Assembly (NCBI RefSeq): GCF_900109565.1
Contig: NZ_FNZZ01000005.1
Span: 165,901-229,900, forward strand
DNA length: 64,000 nt
DNA from: Sphingomonas palmae
Lineage (GTDB): Bacteria > Pseudomonadota > Alphaproteobacteria > Sphingomonadales > Sphingomonadaceae
Direction of reading: 5' to 3'
The notes under the pieces are model-generated. The model ran no database searches and had not been told where the DNA came from. It saw only the letters and a list, made by a program, of their open reading frames with translations. Positions 44,013 through 53,691 of this stretch are shown here, piece by piece. Both the position numbers and the translations under genes were made by a program. Numbering within the stretch: position 1 is the first letter of the stretch; each line of letters begins with the position of its first letter.

Positions 44013-45130
44013 GAAGCGAGCCTCGCGTTGACGATCTGCCCGCCCTTGGTCAGCCGCACCGCGTCGCCGATTTCCTCATCGAGTACCGGGCGGCCCTGCT
44101 CCTTGTCCCAGAAGGTCGACAGGAAATTGTACAGGTTGCGCGCGAACAGCGCCGAGGCGTCGGTCGCGAGCCGGCCGGCGACGTTCTTGTGGCCGATGAT
44201 CTTCACGCCATGCCGCTCAACAATCTCGCCCGCGACCGCGCCCTCGACATTGCCGCCCTGCTCGACCGCCAGATCGACGATCACGCTGCCTGGCCGCATC
44301 GTTGCCAACTGCGCGTCGCTGACGAGCCGGGGCGCCGGGCGGCCGGGGATCAACGCGGTGGTGATGACGATGTCCTGCTTGGCGATGTGCGACGACACGA
44401 GCTCGGCCTGCGCCGCTTGGTATTCGGGCGACATCTCCCCGGCGTAGCCGCCCGAACCCTCGCCCTCGATGCCCTTCACATGTTCGACGAAGATCGGCTT
44501 GGCGCCGAGCGACTGGATCTGCTCGCGCGTGGCGGAGCGCACGTCGGTCGCCGACACCTGCGCGCCCAGCCGCCGTGCGGTCGCGATCGCCTGCAAGCCA
44601 GCGACGCCAACGCCCATCACGAACACCTTGGCAGCGCTAACCGTGCCCGCCGCCGTCATCATCATTGGAAAGGCGCGGCCATATTCCGCCGCGGCGTCGA
44701 GCACCGCCTTGTACCCCGCCAGGTTCGACTGCGACGACAGGATGTCCATTGACTGCGCACGCGTGATGCGCGGCATGAACTCCATCGCCAGCGCCTCGAA
44801 CCCCGCATCGGCGTAGCTCTCGACCCGCGCGCGCTCACCGAACGGATTGAGGCCGGCGACGATCCACGCGCCGGGTGCCGCGCCCGCAATCGTCGCGACG
44901 TTGGGGCCCTGCACGCCGAGCAGGATGTCGGCGCCCGCGACCGTGGCCGCGCGGTCGCCGACGGTCGCGCCCGCCGCGGCATAGTCGTCGTCGGCATAGG
45001 ACGCCCGCGCGCCAGCCCCCGCCTCCACCGCGACCTCGGCGCCAAGCGCGGCGAATTTCTTCACCGTCTCCGGCGTCGCAGCAACGCGGCGCTCGCCGTC
45101 CGCTCCCTCGGCCAGGACCGCGATCTTCAT
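44009..45130 (-). CDS. pntAA: NAD(P) transhydrogenase subunit alpha part 1 (NAD-binding)
   Basis: The 373-residue soluble subunit binds NAD(H). Typical segments are ERRVAATPETVKKFAALGAEV, RITRAQSMDILSSQSNLAGYKAV and the dinucleotide fold KVFVMGVGVAGLQAIATARRLGAQV, followed by GRPAPRLVS and SVIVDLAVEQGGN. It resembles alanine dehydrogenase in fold. It lies 4 bp after the small oxidase-subunit gene and overlaps the DUF559 frame by GTGA. Confidence 0.95.
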   Translation of the reverse strand: MKIAVLAEGADGERRVAATPETVKKFAALGAEVAVEAGAGARASYADDDYAAAGATVGDRAATVAGADILLGVQGPNVATIAGAAPGAWIVAGLNPFGERARVESYADAGFEALAMEFMPRITRAQSMDILSSQSNLAGYKAVLDAAAEYGRAFPMMMTAAGTVSAAKVFVMGVGVAGLQAIATARRLGAQVSATDVRSATREQIQSLGAKPIFVEHVKGIEGEGSGGYAGEMSPEYQAAQAELVSSHIAKQDIVITTALIPGRPAPRLVSDAQLATMRPGSVIVDLAVEQGGNVEGAVAGEIVERHGVKIIGHKNVAGRLATDASALFARNLYNFLSTFWDKEQGRPVLDEEIGDAVRLTKGGQIVNARLAS

Positions 45131-45134
45131 CGCG

Positions 45135-45260
45135 TCAGGCGATCAGCCAGATGACGAAGAAGGCGATGATGAAACACGCCACCGCGCCCCATTTCAGCAT
45201 CCCGATCACGCGATCGTAGGTCGAGACGCGCGCCTTCATCTCCGAGGGTAGGGCAGCCAT
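45135..45260 (-). CDS. aa3-type cytochrome c oxidase subunit IV-like small membrane protein
   Basis: The 41-residue protein begins MAALPSEMKARVSTYDRV and has a single membrane helix (WGAVACFIIAFFVIWLIA). This layout, about 20 polar residues with a conserved Tyr/Asp and then one helix, is that of the bacterial aa3-type oxidase subunit IV family. AGAGGA precedes the ATG. It is the first gene of the pnt operon, 4 bp before pntAA; other oxidase subunits are not nearby. It is too short for standard ORF lists and easily missed. Confidence 0.8.
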   Translation of the reverse strand: MAALPSEMKARVSTYDRVIGMLKWGAVACFIIAFFVIWLIA

Positions 45261-45429
45261 GAGGGTCCTCTTCTAACGATGTCGTTTCAGGTCCGACCCT
45301 ATGCACGCCCACGCGCGCTGGCAACGGGCGATCTGCGCGCGCCGGCATGTCTAATCATGGGACGGTTTAAGCTCAGCTTTACCCCATTACGCTATTTACA
45401 TGCTCGAAAGACCGTTCGGGGACGAGAGA

Positions 45430-46845
45430 ATGACGCGCAACGGGCAGCGCTTATTGATGCTGATCGATGAGGAACCAGCGCAGCGGCGGCTGGTCGCGGC
45501 GCTGGCCGCGCGCGGCGGGTGGCGGACGCTCTTCGCGAACGACGGCGAGATGGCGCTGGCGATGCTGGGCACGCACGAGGGGATGCAGCTCGACGCGATC
45601 CTGCTCGATCACTGGTCGGACGATGCCGCCGCCGCCGCGCTGATCGCGGAGCTGCGCGCCAATCGCCCGTCGTTGCCGATCCTGATGCTGACCGCGAACG
45701 GATCGGTCGCGCATGCGGTGTCGGCGATGCGTGCGGGCGCGACCGATTTCCTGGTCAAGCCGCTGGCGCCCGAGCGGCTGCTCCAGGCACTCGACGCGGC
45801 GGTTGCCGGTAGCGCGACGGGAGAGCTGCGCCCATTGACCGAGAAGATCCCCGCGATGCTCGGCTTCGACGAGATCGTCGGCTCCGCGCCCGAGTTTCGC
45901 GCCGCGCTCGCCATCGCTGCCAAGGCGGCGCGCGCTCGCGTCTGCGTGCTGATTGAGGGCGAGGCGGGCGTCGGCAAGGAAGTGGTGGCGGAGGCGATCC
46001 ACAACGCGTCCCCGCGTGCCCGCACGCCGATGGTCACGATCGACTGCGGCGCACTGCCCGCCAATCTGATCGAGAGCGAGCTGTTCGGACACGAGAAAGG
46101 CGCGTTCACGGGCGCGTTCGAGCGCAAGATCGGCAAGTTGGTCGAAGCGGACGGCAGCACGGTGTTCCTCGACCATGTCGACGCGATCCCGCTCGACGCG
46201 CAGGCGAAGCTGCTCCACGTGCTGCAAACCGGCGAGGTCCACCCGATCGGCGCGCGCCACCCGCGCGAGGTCGACGTGCGCGTGCTGGCGGCGAGCGACA
46301 AGAACCTGGCCGAGGAGGTCGAGGCCGAGCGGATGCGCGAGGACCTGTTCTACCGCCTGAATGCAGTGCAGGTCGCGATCCCGCCGCTGCGCGCGCGCCC
46401 GGGCGACATCCCCGCGCTGTCGCGCCACCTGCTCGCGCGGATCGCCGGGCAGCCTGGCCTGCGCGAACTGGGGATCACCGACGATGCGCTGGCGCTGCTG
46501 GTCGACTATCACTGGCCCGGCAACGTGCGGCAATTGCAGGATGCGCTGTTCCGCGCCGCGGTGCTGTGCGAGGGCGACGCGCTGACCCGCGCCGACTTCC
46601 CGCAGATCGCGCAACTGGGCGGGCGGGCGATGCGCGGGACCAAGCCGGTCGCGCAGTCGGGCGGTGTGACGCTGTTCCTCGCCGACGGCAATCTGCGCCC
46701 GCTGGAGCAGATCGAGGCCGACGTGATCCGGCTGGCGATCGGGCATTATCGCGGGCGGATGACCGAGGTCGCGCGCAGGCTCGGCATCGGGCGGTCGACC
46801 TTGTACCGCAAGCTGAGCGAATTGGGGATCGACAGCGCGGCGTGA
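45430..46845 (+). CDS. sigma-54-dependent response regulator, NtrC type
   Basis: The 471-residue protein has three parts. A receiver domain (1-120; likely phosphoacceptor Asp in AILLDHWSDD, Lys in FLVKPLAPE) is followed by an AAA+ domain with Walker A GEAGVGKE (177-184), GAFTGA (224-229, contact with sigma-54) and FLDHVDAIPLDAQAKLLHVLQ. The C-terminal Fis-type helix-turn-helix reads MTEVARRLGIGRSTLYRKLSELG. It would activate sigma-54 promoters when phosphorylated. No histidine kinase is adjacent. ATG 45430 (MTRNGQRLL) is preferred to ATG 45400. Confidence 0.92.
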   Translation: MTRNGQRLLMLIDEEPAQRRLVAALAARGGWRTLFANDGEMALAMLGTHEGMQLDAILLDHWSDDAAAAALIAELRANRPSLPILMLTANGSVAHAVSAMRAGATDFLVKPLAPERLLQALDAAVAGSATGELRPLTEKIPAMLGFDEIVGSAPEFRAALAIAAKAARARVCVLIEGEAGVGKEVVAEAIHNASPRARTPMVTIDCGALPANLIESELFGHEKGAFTGAFERKIGKLVEADGSTVFLDHVDAIPLDAQAKLLHVLQTGEVHPIGARHPREVDVRVLAASDKNLAEEVEAERMREDLFYRLNAVQVAIPPLRARPGDIPALSRHLLARIAGQPGLRELGITDDALALLVDYHWPGNVRQLQDALFRAAVLCEGDALTRADFPQIAQLGGRAMRGTKPVAQSGGVTLFLADGNLRPLEQIEADVIRLAIGHYRGRMTEVARRLGIGRSTLYRKLSELGIDSAA

Positions 46846-46865
46846 CCGGCTGCTAGAATAGCGGC

Positions 46866-47606
46866 ATGGCCAGGCATATCCTCATCACCGGCGCAGGCTC
46901 CGGCATCGGGCTCGCCTGCGCGCAGCATTATGCGGCGCACGGCGCGGAGCGGCTAGTGCTGGTCGATCGTGATGACGCGGCGCTGGCGCGGGTCGATCTG
47001 CCTGTCGCGGTCGATCGCATCGTCGGCGACGTGCGAGACGAGGCGCTATGGGATCGTGCGGCGCCGCTGCTCGCCGGGATCGACGCGGCGGTGGTCAACG
47101 CGGGCGTGGCTGGCGCGGGTGCGATCACCGACCTGTCGCTTGCCGAGTGGCAGCGGATCACCTCGGTCAATCTCGACGGCGCGTTCCTGACGCTGCGTGC
47201 CGCGATGCGCACCATGAAGGATACAGGCGGCGCGATCGTCGCGACCAGCTCGGCCGCCGGGATCAAACCCGAGGCGGGTGTGTCCGCGTATGGCGCGTCG
47301 AAGGCGGCGTTGCTCCACCTGGTCAAGGTCGCGGCCAAGGAAGGTGCGCCCGACCGCATCCGCGTCAACGCGGTCGCACCAGCGGGTGTCGAGACGCCGG
47401 TGTGGGACGCGGTGCCGATGTTCGCGGACCGCGTGGCTGAGATAGGGCGCGATGCAGCCTTCGCGGAACTGGCTGCAATGGCGACGCCACTCGGCCGCTA
47501 TGCGAAGCCTGAGGAGATTGCGGCGCAGATCGCGTTCCTGCTTTCCGACGCCGCGGCGCTGATCACCGGCGCAACGCTGGTATGCGACGGCGGCTACACG
47601 CTCTAG
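46866..47606 (+). CDS. SDR family oxidoreductase
   Basis: The 246-residue short-chain dehydrogenase has TGAGSGIG, VDRDD after beta2 (NAD preference), VNAGVAGAG, catalytic Ser in ATSSAAGIK and Y-x3-K in YGASKAA. It begins 20 bp after the sigma-54 regulator on the same strand and is convergent with the bestrophin gene, from which only 1 bp separates it. The substrate is unknown. Confidence 0.9.
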   Translation: MARHILITGAGSGIGLACAQHYAAHGAERLVLVDRDDAALARVDLPVAVDRIVGDVRDEALWDRAAPLLAGIDAAVVNAGVAGAGAITDLSLAEWQRITSVNLDGAFLTLRAAMRTMKDTGGAIVATSSAAGIKPEAGVSAYGASKAALLHLVKVAAKEGAPDRIRVNAVAPAGVETPVWDAVPMFADRVAEIGRDAAFAELAAMATPLGRYAKPEEIAAQIAFLLSDAAALITGATLVCDGGYTL

Positions 47607-47607
47607 T

Positions 47608-48492
47608 CTACCAGAGCACGCCCTTCTCCGGCTGGAGCGGCTTGGGCGCCTCGTCGCCGATCGACTGCAGCAGGTCGATCTCGATCGTGCGGCACATGCC
47701 CGTCAGCGGCACGTCGTGGACGGTGTTGGCGAACGGATCGACCAGATCCTCGCCGATCGCGAGCACGGCGAGGAACATCAGGCTCGCCACCGTCGAGCCG
47801 AGCGGGGTCGCGTAGCCGAGCGTCTCGACCAGCCCGATCGGCAGCAGGATCGCGAAGACGTGCGTGAACAGCGTCGGCAGGAAACGGTACTGGTTGGGTA
47901 GCGGCGTGTTCTTGATCCGCTCCATGCCGCCTTGCGCATTGGCGATGTCGACCAGCACCGCCTCCATCTGCGTCTGCTGGATCGTGTCGATCCAACCGTT
48001 CTGCCGCGCGATGTCGATGCGACGACCGGTGCCGTCGAGCAGGCCGTTGGCGGTGTTGACGCGTTCCAGCGAGGGATGCGCCTCGTCCTCCGACAGATAT
48101 TTCAGTACGACCTCGTCGACCGGCTGCTTGCGCAACTGGCAGCGCAGCGCGTTGACGTAGGCGATCTGGCGCAGGACGATCGTGCGGATCATGTCGCGCG
48201 CTTGCGGGTCGGGCAGGAAGTTACGCGCCGCGCGCGCGATGTTGCGCGACGCGTTGATCATCGCCCCCCAGAGCGTGCGCGCCTCCCACCAGCGGTCGTA
48301 GGCCGAGTTGACGCGAAAGCCGAGGAACAGCGCCAGCACCGAGCCGAACAGCGTCAGCGGCAGCGATGGCGCGCGAAACGGGAAGCGCATGTAGATGATC
48401 GTGACGATCACGTCCCAGATGAACAGGACGGTGAGCGGTTTCCAGACTTCGAGGAAGATCTGCTTGGCGCGGGGAACGGAGGTGACGATCAT
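47608..48492 (-). CDS. bestrophin family ion channel-like protein
   Basis: The 294-residue protein matches bacterial bestrophins (UPF0187): LFIWDVIVTIIYMRFPF, then FGSVLALFLGFRVNSAYDRWWEARTLWGAMINASRNIAR and LPIGLVETLGYATPLGSTVASLMFLAVLAIGEDLVDPF. Bacterial members form pentameric channels, some cation selective. Its role here is unknown. It is monocistronic, with 135 bp before it that show no gene. Confidence 0.9.
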   Translation of the reverse strand: MIVTSVPRAKQIFLEVWKPLTVLFIWDVIVTIIYMRFPFRAPSLPLTLFGSVLALFLGFRVNSAYDRWWEARTLWGAMINASRNIARAARNFLPDPQARDMIRTIVLRQIAYVNALRCQLRKQPVDEVVLKYLSEDEAHPSLERVNTANGLLDGTGRRIDIARQNGWIDTIQQTQMEAVLVDIANAQGGMERIKNTPLPNQYRFLPTLFTHVFAILLPIGLVETLGYATPLGSTVASLMFLAVLAIGEDLVDPFANTVHDVPLTGMCRTIEIDLLQSIGDEAPKPLQPEKGVLW

Positions 48493-48627
48493 GACGCGCC
48501 CATAACCGGCGGACGCGCAATCGGATGCATGGTTATTGCCCGAAGGCGCCCGCAGAAACGTATTGAAACGGCCCGATCGGAAAGCGACAATCAGGCGGCA
48601 AGACCGCAGCCAAGTTTGCGCCGCTGG

Positions 48628-49674
48628 CTAGCTGACGAGCGCGCGGTCGCGCAGGCCGCGCCACACGCGCAGCGCCTGCACGGTCTCCGCCACATCGTGG
48701 ACGCGCAGCAACTGCACCCCGGCTTCCGCCCCCTTCAACGCGAGCGCGACCGATCCGCCGAGCCGCTCGGCCACCGGCGCCTCGTTCGACAGCGCGCCGA
48801 TCAATCGCTTGCGGCTGGCACCCAGCATGACCGGGCAGCCGAGCGCGTGAAAGATGGTCAGGTTGTTGATGAGCGCGAGATTGTCCGACAGCGACTTGCC
48901 GAAACCGATGCCGGGATCGACCATGATCCGCGCGCGGTGGACGCCGCCTGCCACCACCGCGGCGATGCGCGCCTCCAGCCAGTCGAACACCTCCGTCACG
49001 ACATTGGCGTAGCCGTGGCCGCCGTGCGGACCCGATTTCGGATCGGGCGAATGCATCAGGATGACGGGTGCACCGCTGCGCGCAACGACCTCGATCGCGC
49101 GATCGTCCCACAACAAGGCCGCGACATCGTTGACGATGGCCGCACCCGCCGCGAGTGCGGCCTCCATCACCACCGCCTTGCGCGTGTCGATCGAGACGAG
49201 CACGCCCGCGGCGGCAAGCCGCTCGACGACGGGCGTGACGCGCCGCGCCTCGTCCTCTTCCCACACCAGTGCCGCGCCGGGGCGGGTCGATTCGCCGCCG
49301 ACGTCGACCAGCGCCGCGCCCGCGCCCGCCATCGCAACGCCGGCGGCTGCGGCGGCTACTGGATCGTCGACGCGCGCGCCGCCGTCCGAGAAGCTGTCGG
49401 GGGTGACGTTCAGGATGCCGGCGACCTGCGGCTGGTCGAAGCGCAGCGTGCGAGGCCCAAGCTGCCACGCCGGCCGCGGCGCGGTGACGCGCGCGTGGAG
49501 CGTCGCGGCGCGCTCACCCAGTCCGCCTACTTCAGACACCGGCACGGTGAAGCGCCGCCCGGCGTCGAGCACCTCGTACGCCGCGAACCACTGCATCCCG
49601 CCCGCGAGCCGCGCGACCGCACCGTCGTCGTGTGCGGCGGGGGTATCGACGAACTGGACCGGGCGCAGGTGCAT
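48628..49674 (-). CDS. folP: dihydropteroate synthase FolP
   Basis: The 348-residue enzyme joins 4-aminobenzoate to the pterin pyrophosphate in folate synthesis. The core begins at about residue 100 with AGILNVTPDSFSDGG, and continues with DVGGESTRPGA, SIDTRKA, NDVAAL and the end of the barrel IMVDPGIGFGKS. The N-terminal ~95 residues are longer than in E. coli FolP and may form an extra domain, as seen in other sphingomonads. It starts 9 bp after ccrM stops, so the two share a transcript. Confidence 0.93.
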   Translation of the reverse strand: MHLRPVQFVDTPAAHDDGAVARLAGGMQWFAAYEVLDAGRRFTVPVSEVGGLGERAATLHARVTAPRPAWQLGPRTLRFDQPQVAGILNVTPDSFSDGGARVDDPVAAAAAGVAMAGAGAALVDVGGESTRPGAALVWEEDEARRVTPVVERLAAAGVLVSIDTRKAVVMEAALAAGAAIVNDVAALLWDDRAIEVVARSGAPVILMHSPDPKSGPHGGHGYANVVTEVFDWLEARIAAVVAGGVHRARIMVDPGIGFGKSLSDNLALINNLTIFHALGCPVMLGASRKRLIGALSNEAPVAERLGGSVALALKGAEAGVQLLRVHDVAETVQALRVWRGLRDRALVS

Positions 49675-49683
49675 CGCGGACCT

Positions 49684-50965
<1,282 letters not shown>

Positions 50966-51619
50966 CTAGCGGTTGTGGTGTGGCTCGAAAGACTCAGCCG
51001 CGCCGCCACGTGCGAACGGCAGTTCGGCCTGCGCGACGGGTGCGAAGCTGCGACGGTGAATCGGCGCGGGCCCGTGCTCGCGCAGCGCGCGCAGGTGCGC
51101 GGCGCAGCCATAGCCCTTGTTCGAATGCCAGCCGTAATGCGGGTAAGCCTCCGCGTGCGCGATCATGATGCGGTCGCGCGTGTGCTTGGCGACAATCGAC
51201 GCGGCGGCGATCGAGGTGCTGACCGCGTCGCCGCCGACGATCGGCGTCGCGGCGTAGCGCCAGCGCGGCAGGCGGTTGCCGTCGACCAGCACGTGGCCGG
51301 GCACGTGGCCGAGCAGCGCCGCCACCTGATCGACCGCGAGCGTCATCGCCTTCATCGTCGCCCAGTAGATGTTCAGCCGGTCGATCTCGTCCGCCTCGAC
51401 CACGCCGATGCCGACCACCGCGCAGCCCAGCAGCCGGTCGTGGAGCCGCTGGCGCTCGGCCGCGGGCAGCTTCTTCGAATCGTTGATGCCGCGCGGGATG
51501 CCCTTTGCCGGCAGCACAACGGCCGCGGCGACGACGGGACCGGCGAGCGGCCCCCTGCCCGCCTCGTCGACACCCGCGATTGGGGGCAGGCAGAGTTTCT
51601 CGTGTTTCAGCCCCGGCAT
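50966..51619 (-). CDS. rnhB: ribonuclease HII
   Basis: The 217-residue enzyme removes RNA from RNA-DNA hybrids and single ribonucleotides. Catalytic acids are in IAGVDEAGRGPLAGPV (Asp-Glu) and VLVDGNRLP, with a final Asp in ASIVAKHTRDRIM and HYGWHSNKGYG. The ATG overlaps the ThiD-VOC stop (ATGA); the frame extended to 51718 would lie inside that gene. A gap of 151 bp with GANTC sites separates it from ccrM. Confidence 0.94.
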   Translation of the reverse strand: MPGLKHEKLCLPPIAGVDEAGRGPLAGPVVAAAVVLPAKGIPRGINDSKKLPAAERQRLHDRLLGCAVVGIGVVEADEIDRLNIYWATMKAMTLAVDQVAALLGHVPGHVLVDGNRLPRWRYAATPIVGGDAVSTSIAAASIVAKHTRDRIMIAHAEAYPHYGWHSNKGYGCAAHLRALREHGPAPIHRRSFAPVAQAELPFARGGAAESFEPHHNR

Positions 51620-52788
51620 CAGACGCGCCACGGCGGAAAGCGGCGATACTCGCCCGCGGTGTAGAGGCGCAGCGCGTTCCCGGCAGGGTCGGTGAGCGAC
51701 GCCTCGCGCCAGCCCCACGGCTGGTCGACCGGATCGGCGATCGCGATCCCCGCAGCACGCGCAGCCGCCACCGCAGCGTCGAGATCGGCGACCTCGAGAT
51801 AGACGATCGCGCCCCCGCCAATCTCGGTGGCGGCTTCGACCGACAGCGTGGTTCCGCCCGCACTTTCAAACCGCGCATAGCGGCCGCCGCTGTCGACGAT
51901 CCGGGTCAGCCCGAGCGTTTGGTAGAAAGCGACGCTGGCGGCATGGTCGGTTGTCGGCAGCGTGACCTGGTTGAGCGTCGGGCGCTCACCCGGCACGTCG
52001 CGGACCTGCGCATGACCCATCGGCCCGTGCCCGCGGCCCAGCCCGGGTGCTTGCCGCAACGCCAGGCGAACGAACAGGCGCGCGCGCGCGATCGCTTCGT
52101 CCAGCGCAAGACCGCGCCCCAGCCCCTCCGCGATCGCGCTTGCCAGCGTGCAGCCGGTACCGTGCGTGTGGACCGTGTCGATGCGCGCGCCGGACCAGCG
52201 CGTGACCGCGCCGTCGGGCGAGAACAGGCGGTCGACAATCGTGTCGCCCTCCGCATGGCCACCCTTGACCAGCAGGTGCGTGTTGACGCGCGCGGCGTAG
52301 GCGGACGCTTCTGCCTCGATCGCGTCGTCACTCAGGTCGGCCCGCCCGCACAGCACGCGGAACTCGGGGAGGTTGGGCGTGACGAGCGTGGCGAGCGTCG
52401 CCAGCCGCTGCATCGCCGTGATCGTGTCCGCGTCGGCGAGCACCGCGCCGCTCGTCGCGACCATGACGGGATCGAGCACGATTTGCTCGCCGTAGCGACC
52501 GCTGTCCAGCTCGTCGGCAACCGCGTGCGCGACTTGGGCACCGCCAAGCATGCCGATCTTGACCGCATCGACGCCGAGGTCATTGGCGACGCAGGCCATC
52601 TGCTGCACGACAAAGGCGGGCGGGACCGGGTGGATGCCCTCGACCCCCAGCGTGTTCTGCGCGGTGAGCGCGGTGACGGCGGTCATCGCGTGGCCGCCGA
52701 GCATCGTCACCGTCTTTATGTCGGCCTGGATTCCGGCACCGCCGCCCGAGTCCGAGCCGGCGACCACGAGGATGCGCGGGATCGTCAT
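51619..52788 (-). CDS. thiD: HMP(-P) kinase ThiD fused to a VOC (glyoxalase-type) domain
   Basis: The 389-residue protein has ThiD over residues 1-~265: VAGSDSGGGAGIQADIKT, LDPVMVATSGA, TPNLPEFRVLCG and the catalytic GTGCTLASAIAEGL. The frame then continues without a stop through PGLGRGHGPMGH into a complete VOC domain (about 270-389: VTLPTTDHAASVAFYQTLGLTRIVD, SLTDPAGNALRLYTAGEY). ThiD phosphorylates hydroxymethylpyrimidine twice for thiamine synthesis. The VOC part could bind a metal and a small ligand; its activity is unknown. No other thi gene or TPP riboswitch is nearby. Confidence 0.9.
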   Translation of the reverse strand: MTIPRILVVAGSDSGGGAGIQADIKTVTMLGGHAMTAVTALTAQNTLGVEGIHPVPPAFVVQQMACVANDLGVDAVKIGMLGGAQVAHAVADELDSGRYGEQIVLDPVMVATSGAVLADADTITAMQRLATLATLVTPNLPEFRVLCGRADLSDDAIEAEASAYAARVNTHLLVKGGHAEGDTIVDRLFSPDGAVTRWSGARIDTVHTHGTGCTLASAIAEGLGRGLALDEAIARARLFVRLALRQAPGLGRGHGPMGHAQVRDVPGERPTLNQVTLPTTDHAASVAFYQTLGLTRIVDSGGRYARFESAGGTTLSVEAATEIGGGAIVYLEVADLDAAVAAARAAGIAIADPVDQPWGWREASLTDPAGNALRLYTAGEYRRFPPWRV

Positions 52789-52904
52789 GCGGCGAAGTTG
52801 AGAAAGTTGACACTCACGCGCGTGATCTCAACGTCGCGTGAACAAGGGTTGGTGACCATGCGGGCGCGCTAGCGGCAAGGGTGCGGGAAGGACAGCGCCG
52901 CCGC

Positions 52905-53132
52905 TCAGTGCGCGCGGGCATGGCGGGTGGTGGAGGCGGGGTGTTTCGCCAGCAACTTGCCGACGCGCGCCGGCCGGTCGAGCAACTCGCCACCGCAATC
53001 CGGGCATCGCTCGTCGAGCGCGTCGGCGCAATCGGCGCAGAAGGTATTCTCCAGCGAACAGATGAACGCGCCGCCCTCATCGGCGGGCAGGTCGACACCG
53101 CAGCGTTCGCAATCGGGGCGCATCTCGAGCAT
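52905..53132 (-). CDS. DUF1272 zinc-ribbon-like protein
   Basis: The 75-residue protein begins MLEMRPDCERCGVDLP and has cysteines at 8, 11, 25, 32, 35, 43 and 46, in CxxC-type pairs, the DUF1272 pattern. It probably binds zinc; function unknown. The reading frame runs upstream to 53435 but the family's start is at 53132. It is monocistronic, with a short hypothetical gene divergent from it. Confidence 0.85.
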   Translation of the reverse strand: MLEMRPDCERCGVDLPADEGGAFICSLENTFCADCADALDERCPDCGGELLDRPARVGKLLAKHPASTTRHARAH

Positions 53133-53264
53133 GGGCCGGAGATAGCGTGGCGGCGTCGCGGGGGAAAGATAGTGGCTAGACGCTTGTGCCGATGTCATGT
53201 GGTGGGAAGTGGCATGGCGGCTTCTCGGCTGTACCATTGTTGAAACCGCTACTACCGTCGTCTC

Positions 53265-53570
53265 ATGGATGTCTCCGGTCTTATTGTGATCCCGCTCGCG
53301 GCCATGATCACCGCGTGCTGGGTAGTCGCTGCGGCCTTCTTGTCGAAAAATGGACCGGGTTTTCGAACTCCATTCCTTTTGTCCTTCGGGCTGGGCGTGC
53401 TGTTCATGGAGCCTTGGAGGATGGCGGCGTGGCAAGAACTCGGCATGTTCGCCGTCATGCTTGTTATGCTCGCTCTATGGGCTGCCGCCGGATGTATCAT
53501 TGGCGGCATTCCTGCTTTGCTAATCGTGGCTCTTGTTAGAAAGCTGCGGCAGCGCTTCGGACGTCAATGA
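53265..53570 (+). CDS. hypothetical small membrane protein, AT-richer than neighbours
   Basis: The 101-residue frame encodes a plausible membrane protein with three helices (LIVIPLAAMITACWVVAAAFL, TPFLLSFGLGVLFM, FAVMLVMLALWAAAGCIIGGIPALLIVALV) and a basic end (RKLRQRFGRQ). Its base composition, and that of the surrounding ~400 bp, is visibly less GC-rich than the rest. I recognise no family. No good ribosome-binding site is seen. It may be a recently acquired or orphan gene, or not expressed. Confidence 0.55.
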   Translation: MDVSGLIVIPLAAMITACWVVAAAFLSKNGPGFRTPFLLSFGLGVLFMEPWRMAAWQELGMFAVMLVMLALWAAAGCIIGGIPALLIVALVRKLRQRFGRQ

Positions 53571-53691
53571 GTGGCGGCAATCGGAAGCGAAAACGCCCTC
53601 GAACTGCCAGCTATTGTTCGGCAACGGACGTTCACCCACTTGCCTTGCCTTGGCCGTGCCCCGGCCGCGCAACGCAGCCGGGACGCACCCT

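Noticed and set aside
43947..44447. Plus-strand frame antisense to pntAA that starts in the right repeat
   Set aside because: Its start is a translation of the repeat and the rest is the antisense shadow of pntAA.
45290..45345. Possible sigma-54 promoter (TGGCA ... CTGC) upstream of the NtrC-type gene
   Set aside because: The GG and GC elements are 3 bp too far apart for a -24/-12 promoter.
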